Origin: Lysobacterales bacterium 15-68-25
GTDB lineage: Bacteria > Pseudomonadota > Gammaproteobacteria > Xanthomonadales > Rhodanobacteraceae
Length of the DNA stretch: 64,000 bases
Assembly (NCBI GenBank): GCA_002279065.1
Contig: NCKB01000014.1
Coordinates: 55,755 to 119,754 of the forward strand
Direction: 5' to 3'
Made by a program: the position numbers and the translations under genes. Position 1 is the stretch's first letter, and each line of letters opens with the position of its first letter. Under the pieces are notes generated by a model, which ran no database searches, was not told the DNA's origin, and saw only the letters and a program-made list of their open reading frames with translations. Shown here piece after piece: positions 37,853-46,881 of this stretch.

Positions 37853-39739
37853 GTGATTGTCTATCAGGCCGACAAGAGCAGGTTTCTTGACGATCACGAC
37901 AACCGGGACATCGAAAACGTCATTGCTGCCAAGTTCCTGCAGCGAACCGGGCGGTACGCCGCCGAGGCCGAGTTCCGCTCCTGGAAGAACTCGCTGGGCG
38001 AAATGGCCAAGGTGCTTCGCGACCCCGGCATACCCGACAACATCGGCGTCGGCGTCGAATTCGGCATTCCCCAGACTTCCAAGCGAATCGACTTCATCCT
38101 TTCCGGCCGCACCGATGAGGGCCCGAAGCTCATCATCGTCGAGCTCAAGCAGTGGTCCGAGGCGAAGCTTTCACCAAAGGATGGTCTGGTCATCGCACGC
38201 CGTGGCGGCCACTCTCCCGAGAGCGAAGGCACCCACCCCTGCTATCAGGCCTGGTCCTATGCGGCCTTGCTCGAAGGCTTCAATGAGGCCGTCTACGAGC
38301 GCAACGTAGCGCTGAACCCCTGTGCCTATCTCCACAACTACGTGCAGGACGGCGTCATCGACGATCCCCAGCATTACGGGGAATACATTCGAAAAGCGCC
38401 GCTGTTCCTGAAGGGAGAAGCCGAGCGCCAGCGCCTTCGGGACTTCATCAAGCAGCATGTGAAGTACGGCGACAACGCCGAGCTGATCTACGAGATCGAG
38501 AACGGACGCATCAAGCCCTCCAAGGCACTGGTGGAGAGTCTGGTCGGCCTGATGAGGGGCAATCAGGAGTTCGTACTGATCGACGACCAGAAGGTCGCCT
38601 TCGAAAGCGCCGTGACCCTGGCCACACGCGCCTCGGAAGACAAAAAGCAGGTCGCCATCATCCAGGGCGGCCCCGGCACCGGGAAATCGATCATCGCGAT
38701 CAACCTGCTGGTGCGCCTGTCGAAGCTCGGGCTGGTCAGCAAGTACGTGTCCAAGAACGCGGCGCCGCGTGCCGTCTACAAGGCCAGGCTGACCGGCACG
38801 TTCAAGCAGACGGCCATCAGCAACCTGTTTTCGGGCTCCGGCTCCTTCGTCGAGACAGGAGCGAATGCCTTCGATGCCCTGATCGTGGACGAAGCTCACC
38901 GCCTCAACGAGAAGTCCGGCCTCTACGGCAACCTGGGCGAGAACCAGATCAAGGAAATCATCCACAGCAGCAAGAGCACCATCTTCTTCGTGGATGACGA
39001 CCAGGTTGTCACCCTGTCCGATATCGGGCACACGGCGGAGCTGGAGAAGTGGGCGCACGCAGCCGGCGCCGAAGTCACCCACATGCAATTGGCCTCGCAG
39101 TTCCGTTGCGGTGGCTCGGACGCCTACATGGCATGGCTGGACAACACCCTGGGCCTACGCGAAACCGTCAACACCACGCTCTCCCCGGACGAGTTCGACT
39201 TTCGCGTGATGGATTCGCCCACCGAGCTGCACGAGCTGATCGCCGAACAGAACGCCGCCAATAACAAGTCACGCGTGGTCGCCGGCTACTGCTGGGACTG
39301 GGTCAGCAAGAAGAAGCCCGACCAGTACGATGTGGTCATCCCCGAGCACGGTTACGCCAAGCGCTGGAACCTCGACAAGGACGGCAGCCTGTGGATCGTG
39401 GCTCCCGACTCCATCGACGAAGTCGGCTGCATCCACACCTGCCAGGGCCTGGAGCTGGACTACGTCGGTGTCATCGTCGGCCCTGACCTGATCGCCCGCG
39501 ACGGCACGCTCACCACCGTGCCCGAAGCGCGATCCAGCATGGACCGCTCCATCCGTGGCTGGAAATCGATGATGAAGCGGTCCCCCGAGGAGACGCGCCA
39601 GCGCGTGAACCGGATCATCCGCAACACCTACAAGACGCTGATGACGCGCGGCATGAAGGGGTGCTACGTCTACTTTGTAGATGCCGACACGGCGCGCCAC
39701 TTCCGAAAGAAGATCAAGCCACTCGATAGCACACATTGA
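37853..39739 (+). CDS. DUF2075 ATPase/helicase with N-terminal PD-(D/E)xK nuclease-like domain
   Basis: The 628-residue protein starts at GTG behind a G-rich AAGGGGGG stretch. Residues ~60-110 contain D80 in 'KRIDFILSG' and E97-x-K99 in 'LIIVELKQW', the signature of PD-(D/E)xK endonucleases. Walker A GGPGTGKS is at about residues 274-281 and Walker B 'ALIVDEAHRL' near 345. 'MQLASQFRCGGSDAYMAWLD' and 'IHTCQGLELDYVGVIVG' are superfamily 1 helicase motifs V/VI-like elements of the DUF2075 (Schlafen-type) group. It probably cuts or unwinds nucleic acid in an ATP-dependent way. Adjacent to a MazG-like enzyme. A defence role is likely but unproven. Confidence 0.85.
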   Translation: MIVYQADKSRFLDDHDNRDIENVIAAKFLQRTGRYAAEAEFRSWKNSLGEMAKVLRDPGIPDNIGVGVEFGIPQTSKRIDFILSGRTDEGPKLIIVELKQWSEAKLSPKDGLVIARRGGHSPESEGTHPCYQAWSYAALLEGFNEAVYERNVALNPCAYLHNYVQDGVIDDPQHYGEYIRKAPLFLKGEAERQRLRDFIKQHVKYGDNAELIYEIENGRIKPSKALVESLVGLMRGNQEFVLIDDQKVAFESAVTLATRASEDKKQVAIIQGGPGTGKSIIAINLLVRLSKLGLVSKYVSKNAAPRAVYKARLTGTFKQTAISNLFSGSGSFVETGANAFDALIVDEAHRLNEKSGLYGNLGENQIKEIIHSSKSTIFFVDDDQVVTLSDIGHTAELEKWAHAAGAEVTHMQLASQFRCGGSDAYMAWLDNTLGLRETVNTTLSPDEFDFRVMDSPTELHELIAEQNAANNKSRVVAGYCWDWVSKKKPDQYDVVIPEHGYAKRWNLDKDGSLWIVAPDSIDEVGCIHTCQGLELDYVGVIVGPDLIARDGTLTTVPEARSSMDRSIRGWKSMMKRSPEETRQRVNRIIRNTYKTLMTRGMKGCYVYFVDADTARHFRKKIKPLDSTH

Positions 39740-39767
39740 CGATCGCCAATGTTCTTAAGACCGTAAT

Positions 39768-39796
39768 TTGACATACCCGATTCACCCAGAAATAGC
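39768..39796 (+). promoter_or_regulatory. Possible promoter of the YaaC-like gene
   Basis: A consensus TTGACA (39768-39773) is followed after 17 bp by AATAGC, a poor -10. It lies in AT-rich sequence 134 nt before the YaaC-like start. Confidence 0.3.
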
Positions 39797-39929
39797 GGTC
39801 ATTGCTTGACGCATGGATCTGATGAGAATTTTCGTCTCTCACCACGAGCAGGTATCCATTTTGCCAGCCACCTGAATTTTGCTAATTACACGCTTCGTTC
39901 AGGATGGATACGAATCAACGGAGAAGGTC

Positions 39930-41081
39930 ATGCCACTTCCAACAGCAAGGACGGGCGAGCGACTCAAAGTCAACGGCAAACAAATTCCTTATAGCTTCTG
40001 GCCCACAAAAGTCGGCCCGAAAGGAAATGCCAGCCTCCAAACACTGCTTTTCTCACTAGACCCTTGGGCGATCATCGATCAAACCATCAAGACATCGTGC
40101 CCCGTGCAAGCTATGCCTGAGGCGCTAGCATGCCTCAACCAAGCGCGAGACTTTTATGAGGGCGCTATCGATGCGCAACGGGTCTCCGCCCGACCACTGA
40201 CGCTTTACTACTGTTTCATGAATCTCGTAAAGGCATTCTGCCTAACCAAGGGTATTCAGACCACGTTTGACAAAGCGCAACATGGCTTGGCCGAAAAGCT
40301 GAAGACCCAACACGGGAGAGAGCTGACCGACGCGTTCTTGAGCGCATTCCCAAGCCCAAATGGAGCTGGGCTTCTTCAAAATTTTTCAGAGTTCATGCGC
40401 GCACTCACGGGCAATGGGCTCGCAGCGCAAATAGACTACGACATACAAATCCTTCTCCCCCAGATTCTGCCCGGTCATCGCTTATGGGCCGCAGCGGCAA
40501 ACAAGCGTGAACGCTTCATTGCCATTCAGGACATACGGACATATATCAACAAGCAGACACATGATCTATGGTTAAACATGTACTTCGTCAGGGACGATCT
40601 TTCTCGGATTAGTGTTCCGATCAATGCGTTCCTCGCCGAGGCCAACCTTCAAGGGGACTTTTCACAAGTTGCCTGTGGAGAGAAGGACAGCACCAATAGA
40701 CCGCTTATCTGCTTCCAGCAAAATCAACCTATTGTGTGCGCAAACAACAAGCCCGCGAACTTTCTGCAGCAGCTTTTTGACTTCATTCGAAATCGTCTTT
40801 GGGCAACCGTAGCGACGGTCCCTCCGTATCGCAAACACTATGTGTATTTGCGACCAGCCATTGAGACAAGACAAGTAGTTCCTCAGCTGCTATCGATTTA
40901 TGCTCTGGCCTACTACTTGGGGTCAATCACCAGATATAGGCCACACCACTTCCCAAACATCACCAACTCCGCTTTCGGGCCGCGAATTCAGGACTTCGTC
41001 ACGGGACAACCTCAGCAGTTTCTATATTTACTTGCATCAGAGTTCTCGGAACGAGAGATCGCTAAGCCGTCTATTTTGTAG
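39930..41081 (+). CDS. YaaC-like family protein
   Basis: The 383-residue cytosolic protein shows the YaaC pattern: an early 'SFWPTKVGPKGNASLQTLLFSLDPW', a central 'RPLTLYYCFMNLVKAFCLTKG', and a late 'LLSIYALAYYLGSITRYRPHHF...FLYLLASEF'. YaaC proteins are of unknown biochemical function. ATG 39930 is preceded by GGAGAAGG; an in-frame ATG at 39879 has no ribosome site. Codon use and base composition are much more AT-rich than the flanking chromosome, a sign of recent transfer. It is followed, after ~190 nt, by a PIN nuclease gene with the same composition. Confidence 0.75.
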   Translation: MPLPTARTGERLKVNGKQIPYSFWPTKVGPKGNASLQTLLFSLDPWAIIDQTIKTSCPVQAMPEALACLNQARDFYEGAIDAQRVSARPLTLYYCFMNLVKAFCLTKGIQTTFDKAQHGLAEKLKTQHGRELTDAFLSAFPSPNGAGLLQNFSEFMRALTGNGLAAQIDYDIQILLPQILPGHRLWAAAANKRERFIAIQDIRTYINKQTHDLWLNMYFVRDDLSRISVPINAFLAEANLQGDFSQVACGEKDSTNRPLICFQQNQPIVCANNKPANFLQQLFDFIRNRLWATVATVPPYRKHYVYLRPAIETRQVVPQLLSIYALAYYLGSITRYRPHHFPNITNSAFGPRIQDFVTGQPQQFLYLLASEFSEREIAKPSIL

Positions 41082-41273
41082 CCACCCCAACAATTCGAAT
41101 CAATCAGGAAACCATCGATTTATGGCGCAACATCCAAAACCATCAATTTTGGCCATGCGCGCCCATATGAACACGATCCATAAACCAATTTCAGGAAGCA
41201 CGCAAGCCAAGCTGGCGATTTGCAATTCATCTTGAAATCGCATCATTCCGACTTATAGCCAAAGGAATGGATC

Positions 41274-42128
41274 ATGATCTTACGAGTCACGTTTGATACT
41301 AATGTTTTGGATTACGCATGCCGTCCTGAGCGCCACCCCAAGGACCCACGGCGACCTCAGCTTTCAAAGGTCCACGATGCTCTGAGTAGCGGAGCGATCC
41401 AAGGATTCTTCTCGGTCACAATCCTGACAATCGAAGGAATCATGGAAATGGATCGCGCTTCGGTATATGAGAGCACCATGATTACGAAAGTGCGTGAAAC
41501 CCCAAAAACGGTGAAGAACGCAGATCTTCCGGGCGAGATCCGGTCATTCGTTGGTGACAGTGATCTTGAGACACACACAATCACATTGAGAGTCGACCAG
41601 CCTTCTCGCCAGCAAGTACCTCCCGAGGTCAGGGCTCGTGTGCTAGCTGCTCACAAAATGGGAATGCGCGTCCTTAAGGCAGTGCCGCGAATCGGTGCTT
41701 ACAGGATCAACGACCCCGACGGAACTTTCTATCTCGATAACGGCGAAGGCGAAGCCTTGTCTCTCTGGATCGACAAGGCGCAAGAAGTAGCCACTGCCAT
41801 CGAAGCCAAAGGCCTCGGCATGGCGCAACTCAAGAAGCTTGGCCTTGGCCTGGCTATAAGTGATCCACAAAGCACATGGTTCAGTGCACTAACAAAAGCG
41901 AAGGATATCCACGAGCAACGTAAGATTGAACGTGCTTTCGCCGAATGGGCAGACGCAGACTCGATTGCCTCTCACATCGCCTACGGCGTGGACGTGTTCT
42001 GCTCCGATGATGTCGGGAATAGTAATGCGACAAATTCGATCCTGGATGCTGAGAACCGGGCATGGCTCACACAGAGCTATGGCATTCAATTCATGACATT
42101 CAATGATCTCTTGATCGCTTTATCGTAA
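41274..42128 (+). CDS. PIN-domain ribonuclease-like protein
   Basis: The 284-residue protein has the PIN start 'VTFDTNVLDYA' with D8. A second acidic cluster is at D227/D229 ('ADADSIASHIAYGVDVF') and a third at D245/D246 ('CSDDVGN'), followed by 'YGIQFMTFNDLL', the usual order of PIN metal ligands. It is about twice the size of VapC toxins, with an inserted ~150-residue region. PIN domains cleave RNA; a toxin or defence effector is possible, but no small antitoxin gene is adjacent. AAAGGAA lies just before the ATG. Composition is AT-rich like the YaaC-like gene. Confidence 0.78.
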   Translation: MILRVTFDTNVLDYACRPERHPKDPRRPQLSKVHDALSSGAIQGFFSVTILTIEGIMEMDRASVYESTMITKVRETPKTVKNADLPGEIRSFVGDSDLETHTITLRVDQPSRQQVPPEVRARVLAAHKMGMRVLKAVPRIGAYRINDPDGTFYLDNGEGEALSLWIDKAQEVATAIEAKGLGMAQLKKLGLGLAISDPQSTWFSALTKAKDIHEQRKIERAFAEWADADSIASHIAYGVDVFCSDDVGNSNATNSILDAENRAWLTQSYGIQFMTFNDLLIALS

Positions 42129-42612
42129 TGAAGATCAATTTCGCCGCCCGCCAAAGCCAATTTGGCGCCAATGTCTCTTGAAATTTTCACGCGCACCGCC
42201 TCCGCGTCAAACGCCCTGCGAAAATCCGCATATCAGTCAGCATCTTTACTATCCGGGAAAATCCAGACCGGAAATTACAAAAGCACTTCAAAACTTCCAT
42301 CCAGCTATTGGCTTTCCACGTTAGCTTGGAATCCAACGCTGAAATGTCAGCCCATCAAGAGAAAAAGCCTCGCATCGTGGGGCTTTTTCGTGTCACGCCT
42401 TACCTGTAACTCAGGCGAACGAATCATCCAGCACGATGGTGTCGTCGCGGTCGGCGCCGGTGGCGGTGCGGCAGCCGGAGAGTTCTCTCTACGCGCGCAG
42501 GTAGCTGCGGGTGTGGAGGCCTCACGCGCTCACCCCAGCACTGCGTTGACGATTCCCTTACTGGCCGACGCGCACGGTAGTCGGCGATTTATCCCCCAAA
42601 GAGGCGCAAACC
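42129..42612. other. Gene-poor junction holding a purA 3'-end remnant
   Basis: AT-rich non-coding sequence to about 42355, then an abrupt switch to GC-rich chromosomal sequence that contains a degenerate copy of the purA terminator and 3' end (described separately). From ~42515 to the DUF302 start nothing recognisable remains apart from its ribosome-site region. Confidence 0.6.
42360..42511 (-). pseudogene. Remnant duplicate of purA 3' end plus terminator
   Basis: This stretch aligns with 43167-43328 (terminator and last ~37 codons of purA) in the same orientation. By eye the terminator-to-stop part and the last ~27 codons differ at about eight positions plus one 9-nt deletion. The deletion is in frame: the remnant still reads '[20 protein letters not shown]' then SFA-stop (stop at 42411-42413). 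The similarity fades beyond 42511. No purA body lies upstream of it; DUF302 does. Confidence 0.85.
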
Positions 42613-42996
42613 ATGATCTACAAGAAGCAGACATCCAAATCGGTCGCGGCGGCCTTCGAGGCCATGCAGGCCGCGGTGAAGGCGCATGGGTTCGGCGTGC
42701 TGCACACTTACGACTTCAAGCAGACCCTGGCGGACAAGGGTTTTCCGCTGGCCAACGGCTGCATCGTGATGGAGGTGTGCAACCCGAAGCAGGCGTCGGA
42801 GGTGCTGGCGATGGACATGGCGCTGAACATGGCGCTGCCGTGCCGGGTGTCGATCTACGAGCAGGACGGCAGGACCTGGATCGGCATGGTGCCGCCGACC
42901 GAGCAGCTGTCGCTGATCTCCGGCGATGAACGGATCGCCGAGGCGGCGCGTGGGGTGGAAGCGGCGATGAAGGCGATGATCGACGAGGCGGCTTGA
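42613..42996 (+). CDS. DUF302-family protein
   Basis: The 127-residue cytosolic protein has the DUF302 features: an early 'SVAAAFEAMQAAVKAHGFGVLHTYDFKQTL', a central 'VMEVCNPKQASEVL' with the conserved CNP, and 'MALPCRVSIYEQDGRTWIGM'. The domain resembles a dimeric alpha-beta barrel; its function is unknown, although conserved cysteines near a CNP motif suggest ligand or redox chemistry. It lies between the purA remnant and the intact purA 3' end, convergent with purA. Confidence 0.87.
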   Translation: MIYKKQTSKSVAAAFEAMQAAVKAHGFGVLHTYDFKQTLADKGFPLANGCIVMEVCNPKQASEVLAMDMALNMALPCRVSIYEQDGRTWIGMVPPTEQLSLISGDERIAEAARGVEAAMKAMIDEAA

Positions 42997-43082
42997 GGTT
43001 TCGGGGTTCCCTTGCTTGGAGGGGCTGGATGACGGGCGTTCGCTGCGATGACGGTCTGGGTGGCTTCCAATTGAAGTCACTG

Positions 43083-43102
43083 GATCCCAGCGTCCGCTGG
43101 GA
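43083..43102. repeat. Short palindromic repeat
   Basis: GATCCCAGCG and CGCTGGGATG flank a TC centre, a near-perfect inverted repeat in the DUF302-purA gap. It resembles the dispersed 'TGGATCCC...GGGATGACG' palindromes common between genes of Xanthomonadales. Only one copy was seen here. Confidence 0.5.
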
Positions 43103-43167
43103 TGACGAGCGGGGGAGCTTGCGTCGGCATCTACGTAGCCGTATCTCCGATGCAACAGGGAGAAAAG

Positions 43168-43194
43168 AAAAAGCCCCGCATCGCGGGGCTTTTT
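43168..43194. terminator. Bidirectional terminator of purA / DUF302
   Basis: A perfect 12-bp stem (AAAAAGCCCCGC / GCGGGGCTTTTT) with an ATC loop; T-runs on both strands serve the convergent genes. A diverged copy is in the remnant at 42362-42388. Confidence 0.9.
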
Positions 43195-43216
43195 CGTGTC
43201 ACGCCTTGCCGGAAGC

Positions 43217-44703
<1,487 letters not shown>

Positions 44704-45570
44704 TCAGCGCTTTCCGGCGCTGTTCTGGAAATACTGCAGGAAAGGGTCGTCCGGCTTCATGACCAGCACGTTCTTGCCGTCGTCGAAGGCGTGACGATAC
44801 GCCTGCATGGATCGATAGAACGCGAAGAACTCCGGATCCTGGCCGTAGGCCTGGGCGTAGATCAGCGCGGCCTGGGCGTCGCCCTCGCCGCGGATCCTGG
44901 CCGCGTCGCGCTCGGCGTTGGCGCGCAGCACCTGGGCCTGGCGATCGGCGTCGGCGGTGACCGTGGTGGCCATCTGCTCGCCGGTGTAGCGCAGCTCGTT
45001 GGCCAGCTGCAGGCGCTCGGCCTTCATGCGCTTGTAGACCGAGTCGCTGACCTCGTTGGGCAGCTCGATCTGCTTGATGCGCACGTCCACCACCTCGATG
45101 CCCAGGCTCTTGCGGGAGGCCAGGTCGGTCTGCTCGCGCACCTTGTTGGTGATGTCGCGGCGGCCGCCGGAGATCAGCTCCTGCAGGGTGCGGCTGTTGA
45201 ACTCGAAGCGCAGCGCGTTCTTGACGATGGGGCTCAGGCGCTGGGCGGCCTGCACCGGGTCGCCGCCGGTGGCGCGGTAGTAGTCCGCGTTGTCGGCGAT
45301 GCGCCACTTCACGTAGAAGTCGACGTTGACGCTCTTCTTTTCCGAGGTGAGGTAGCGCTCGGGGCTGGCATCCATGGTGAGGATGCGGTTGTCGAAGCGC
45401 ATCACCTGCTGCAGCACCGGCAGCTTGAAGTGCAGGCCGGGCTGGTCGCCGGTGCGCACGATGCGGCCGAACTGCAGCAGCAGCGCGGACTGCCCCTCGC
45501 CCACCACGTACATGCTGTTGAGGCCGAGCAGGGCCACCAGGATCACGGCGACGATGGCGGAGATCTTCAT
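44704..45570 (-). CDS. hflC: FtsH-modulating SPFH protein HflC
   Basis: The 288-residue protein has one N-terminal membrane anchor (SAIVAVILVALLGLNSMYVV) followed by an SPFH/band-7 domain in the periplasm ('EGQSALLLQFGRIVRTGDQPGLHFKLP') and a helical stalk ('RGEGDAQAALIYAQAYGQDPEFFAFYRSMQAY'). With HflK it forms the large cage that encloses the FtsH protease and modulates membrane-protein degradation. Its ATG overlaps the hflK stop (ATGA). The usual hflK-hflC order is kept. Confidence 0.96.
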   Translation of the reverse strand: MKISAIVAVILVALLGLNSMYVVGEGQSALLLQFGRIVRTGDQPGLHFKLPVLQQVMRFDNRILTMDASPERYLTSEKKSVNVDFYVKWRIADNADYYRATGGDPVQAAQRLSPIVKNALRFEFNSRTLQELISGGRRDITNKVREQTDLASRKSLGIEVVDVRIKQIELPNEVSDSVYKRMKAERLQLANELRYTGEQMATTVTADADRQAQVLRANAERDAARIRGEGDAQAALIYAQAYGQDPEFFAFYRSMQAYRHAFDDGKNVLVMKPDDPFLQYFQNSAGKR

Positions 45571-46712
45571 GGCTGCTTCTCCTGCGAGGCCGCATCGGCG
45601 CTGACGGTGGCCCCCGGGCTGAGCTTGCTGCCCAGGCCGGCCGGCAGGTTGATGATGTTGCGGCCGCCGGAGCCGTCGACCACCTTCGGGTTGCGCGCCA
45701 TCACGTCTTCCATGGTTTCCAGCCACAGCCGCTGGCGGGTCACCGCCGGGGCGGCCTTGTATTCCTTCAGCAGCAGGTTGAAGCGTTCGGCGTCGCCGGT
45801 GGCGCGGGCGATGCGCTCGGCCTTGTCGCCCTCGGCCTGGGCGACGATGCGGGCGGCTTCGCCGGTGGCCTGCGGGATCACCTGGTTGGCGTAGGCGTGG
45901 GCCTTGTTGACGGCGCTCTGCTTGTCTTCGCGGGCGGCGTTGACGTCGTCGAAGGCGGCCTTCACCTCGTCCGGCGGGGCCACGTTCTGGAAGCTGACGT
46001 CGGTGACCTGCAGACCGGTGTGGTAGCTGTCCAGCGTGTGCTGCAGGGCGTCGAGGGTCTGCTGCTGCAGCGTGACGCGGTCGTCCTTGCCGGCCGGGGC
46101 CGCGGCGACCTTGGCAGGCGCGGGCGCGGCGGCCGACGAAGCCGGCGCCGGAGCGGGTTCGACGTCGTCGCCGGGGCTGGTGAGGATCTGGTCCATCGAA
46201 TGCGCACCGACCACCGAGCGCACCGCCGCCTCGGCGGCCTGGGCCAGGGTGTCGTCCGGATCGTTGGTGGAGAACAGGTACTGGCGCGGGTCGGAGACCT
46301 GGTACTGCACGTTGTAGGCGACCGAGATGATGTTCTCGTCGCTGGTGAGCATGCGCACCTGGCCGACCTGGGCGCGGATGCGCGTGGTCTCGACCTTGGC
46401 CACCGTCTCGATCGGTGCGGGGAGCTTGAAGTGGAAGCCCGGGGTCAACGTGCGCGAGTACTTGCCGAAGCGCAGCACCACGCCGGTCTGGCTGGTGTTG
46501 ATGACGGTGGCGCTGGAGACCAGCAGCCAGGCCAGCAGCACCGCGAGCACGATGGTGAACACGCCACCGGGACCGCCGCCGAGCTTGCCGAAACGCTGGC
46601 GCAGGCGCTTGAGCAGCTGGTCCAGGCCGGGCGGGGTGTTGCCGGACGGGCGGTTGTTCTTGCCCCAGGGGTCGCGTTGCCCGTCGTTCTTGCCGGGTTC
46701 GTTCCAGGCCAT
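45567..46712 (-). CDS. hflK: FtsH-modulating SPFH protein HflK
   Basis: The 381-residue protein has a cytoplasmic N-terminal Gly/Pro/Asn-rich tail (MAWNEPGKNDGQRDPWGKNN), a transmembrane helix (VFTIVLAVLLAWLLVSSATV) and an SPFH domain ('TSQTGVVLRFGKYSRTLTPGFHFKLP'). A long helical region follows ('AFDDVNAAREDKQSAVNKAHAY'). Between 'MDQILT' and 'LQQQTLDALQHTLDSY', around residues 175-212, there is an Ala/Pro-rich insertion ([20 protein letters not shown]) that E. coli-type HflK lacks. It forms the FtsH-regulating cage with HflC. Upstream gap of ~170 nt to hflX. Confidence 0.95.
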   Translation of the reverse strand: MAWNEPGKNDGQRDPWGKNNRPSGNTPPGLDQLLKRLRQRFGKLGGGPGGVFTIVLAVLLAWLLVSSATVINTSQTGVVLRFGKYSRTLTPGFHFKLPAPIETVAKVETTRIRAQVGQVRMLTSDENIISVAYNVQYQVSDPRQYLFSTNDPDDTLAQAAEAAVRSVVGAHSMDQILTSPGDDVEPAPAPASSAAAPAPAKVAAAPAGKDDRVTLQQQTLDALQHTLDSYHTGLQVTDVSFQNVAPPDEVKAAFDDVNAAREDKQSAVNKAHAYANQVIPQATGEAARIVAQAEGDKAERIARATGDAERFNLLLKEYKAAPAVTRQRLWLETMEDVMARNPKVVDGSGGRNIINLPAGLGSKLSPGATVSADAASQEKQP

Positions 46713-46881
46713 GGTCAGTCTCCTTGGGGCCGCTGGGAGGCCGGCGAATGCTGCCGGAACACAGGTGTGACGGGTTGGGTCATGGCTCGATCGGGCACGC
46801 TTGGCGTGGAGGTCCGCCCCGCAGGGGCGCCACAGGCACAAAACGGGCGCAATTCTATCAGAGCCGCCCGGCGCCCGTGGA

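Noticed and set aside
37478..42128. Island as a VapBC-type toxin-antitoxin locus
   Set aside because: The PIN protein is 284 residues, twice VapC size, and no small antitoxin gene precedes or overlaps it.
42129..42612. Additional small gene in the AT-to-GC junction
   Set aside because: The only long frames combine purA remnant sequence with non-coding DNA and lack ribosome sites.
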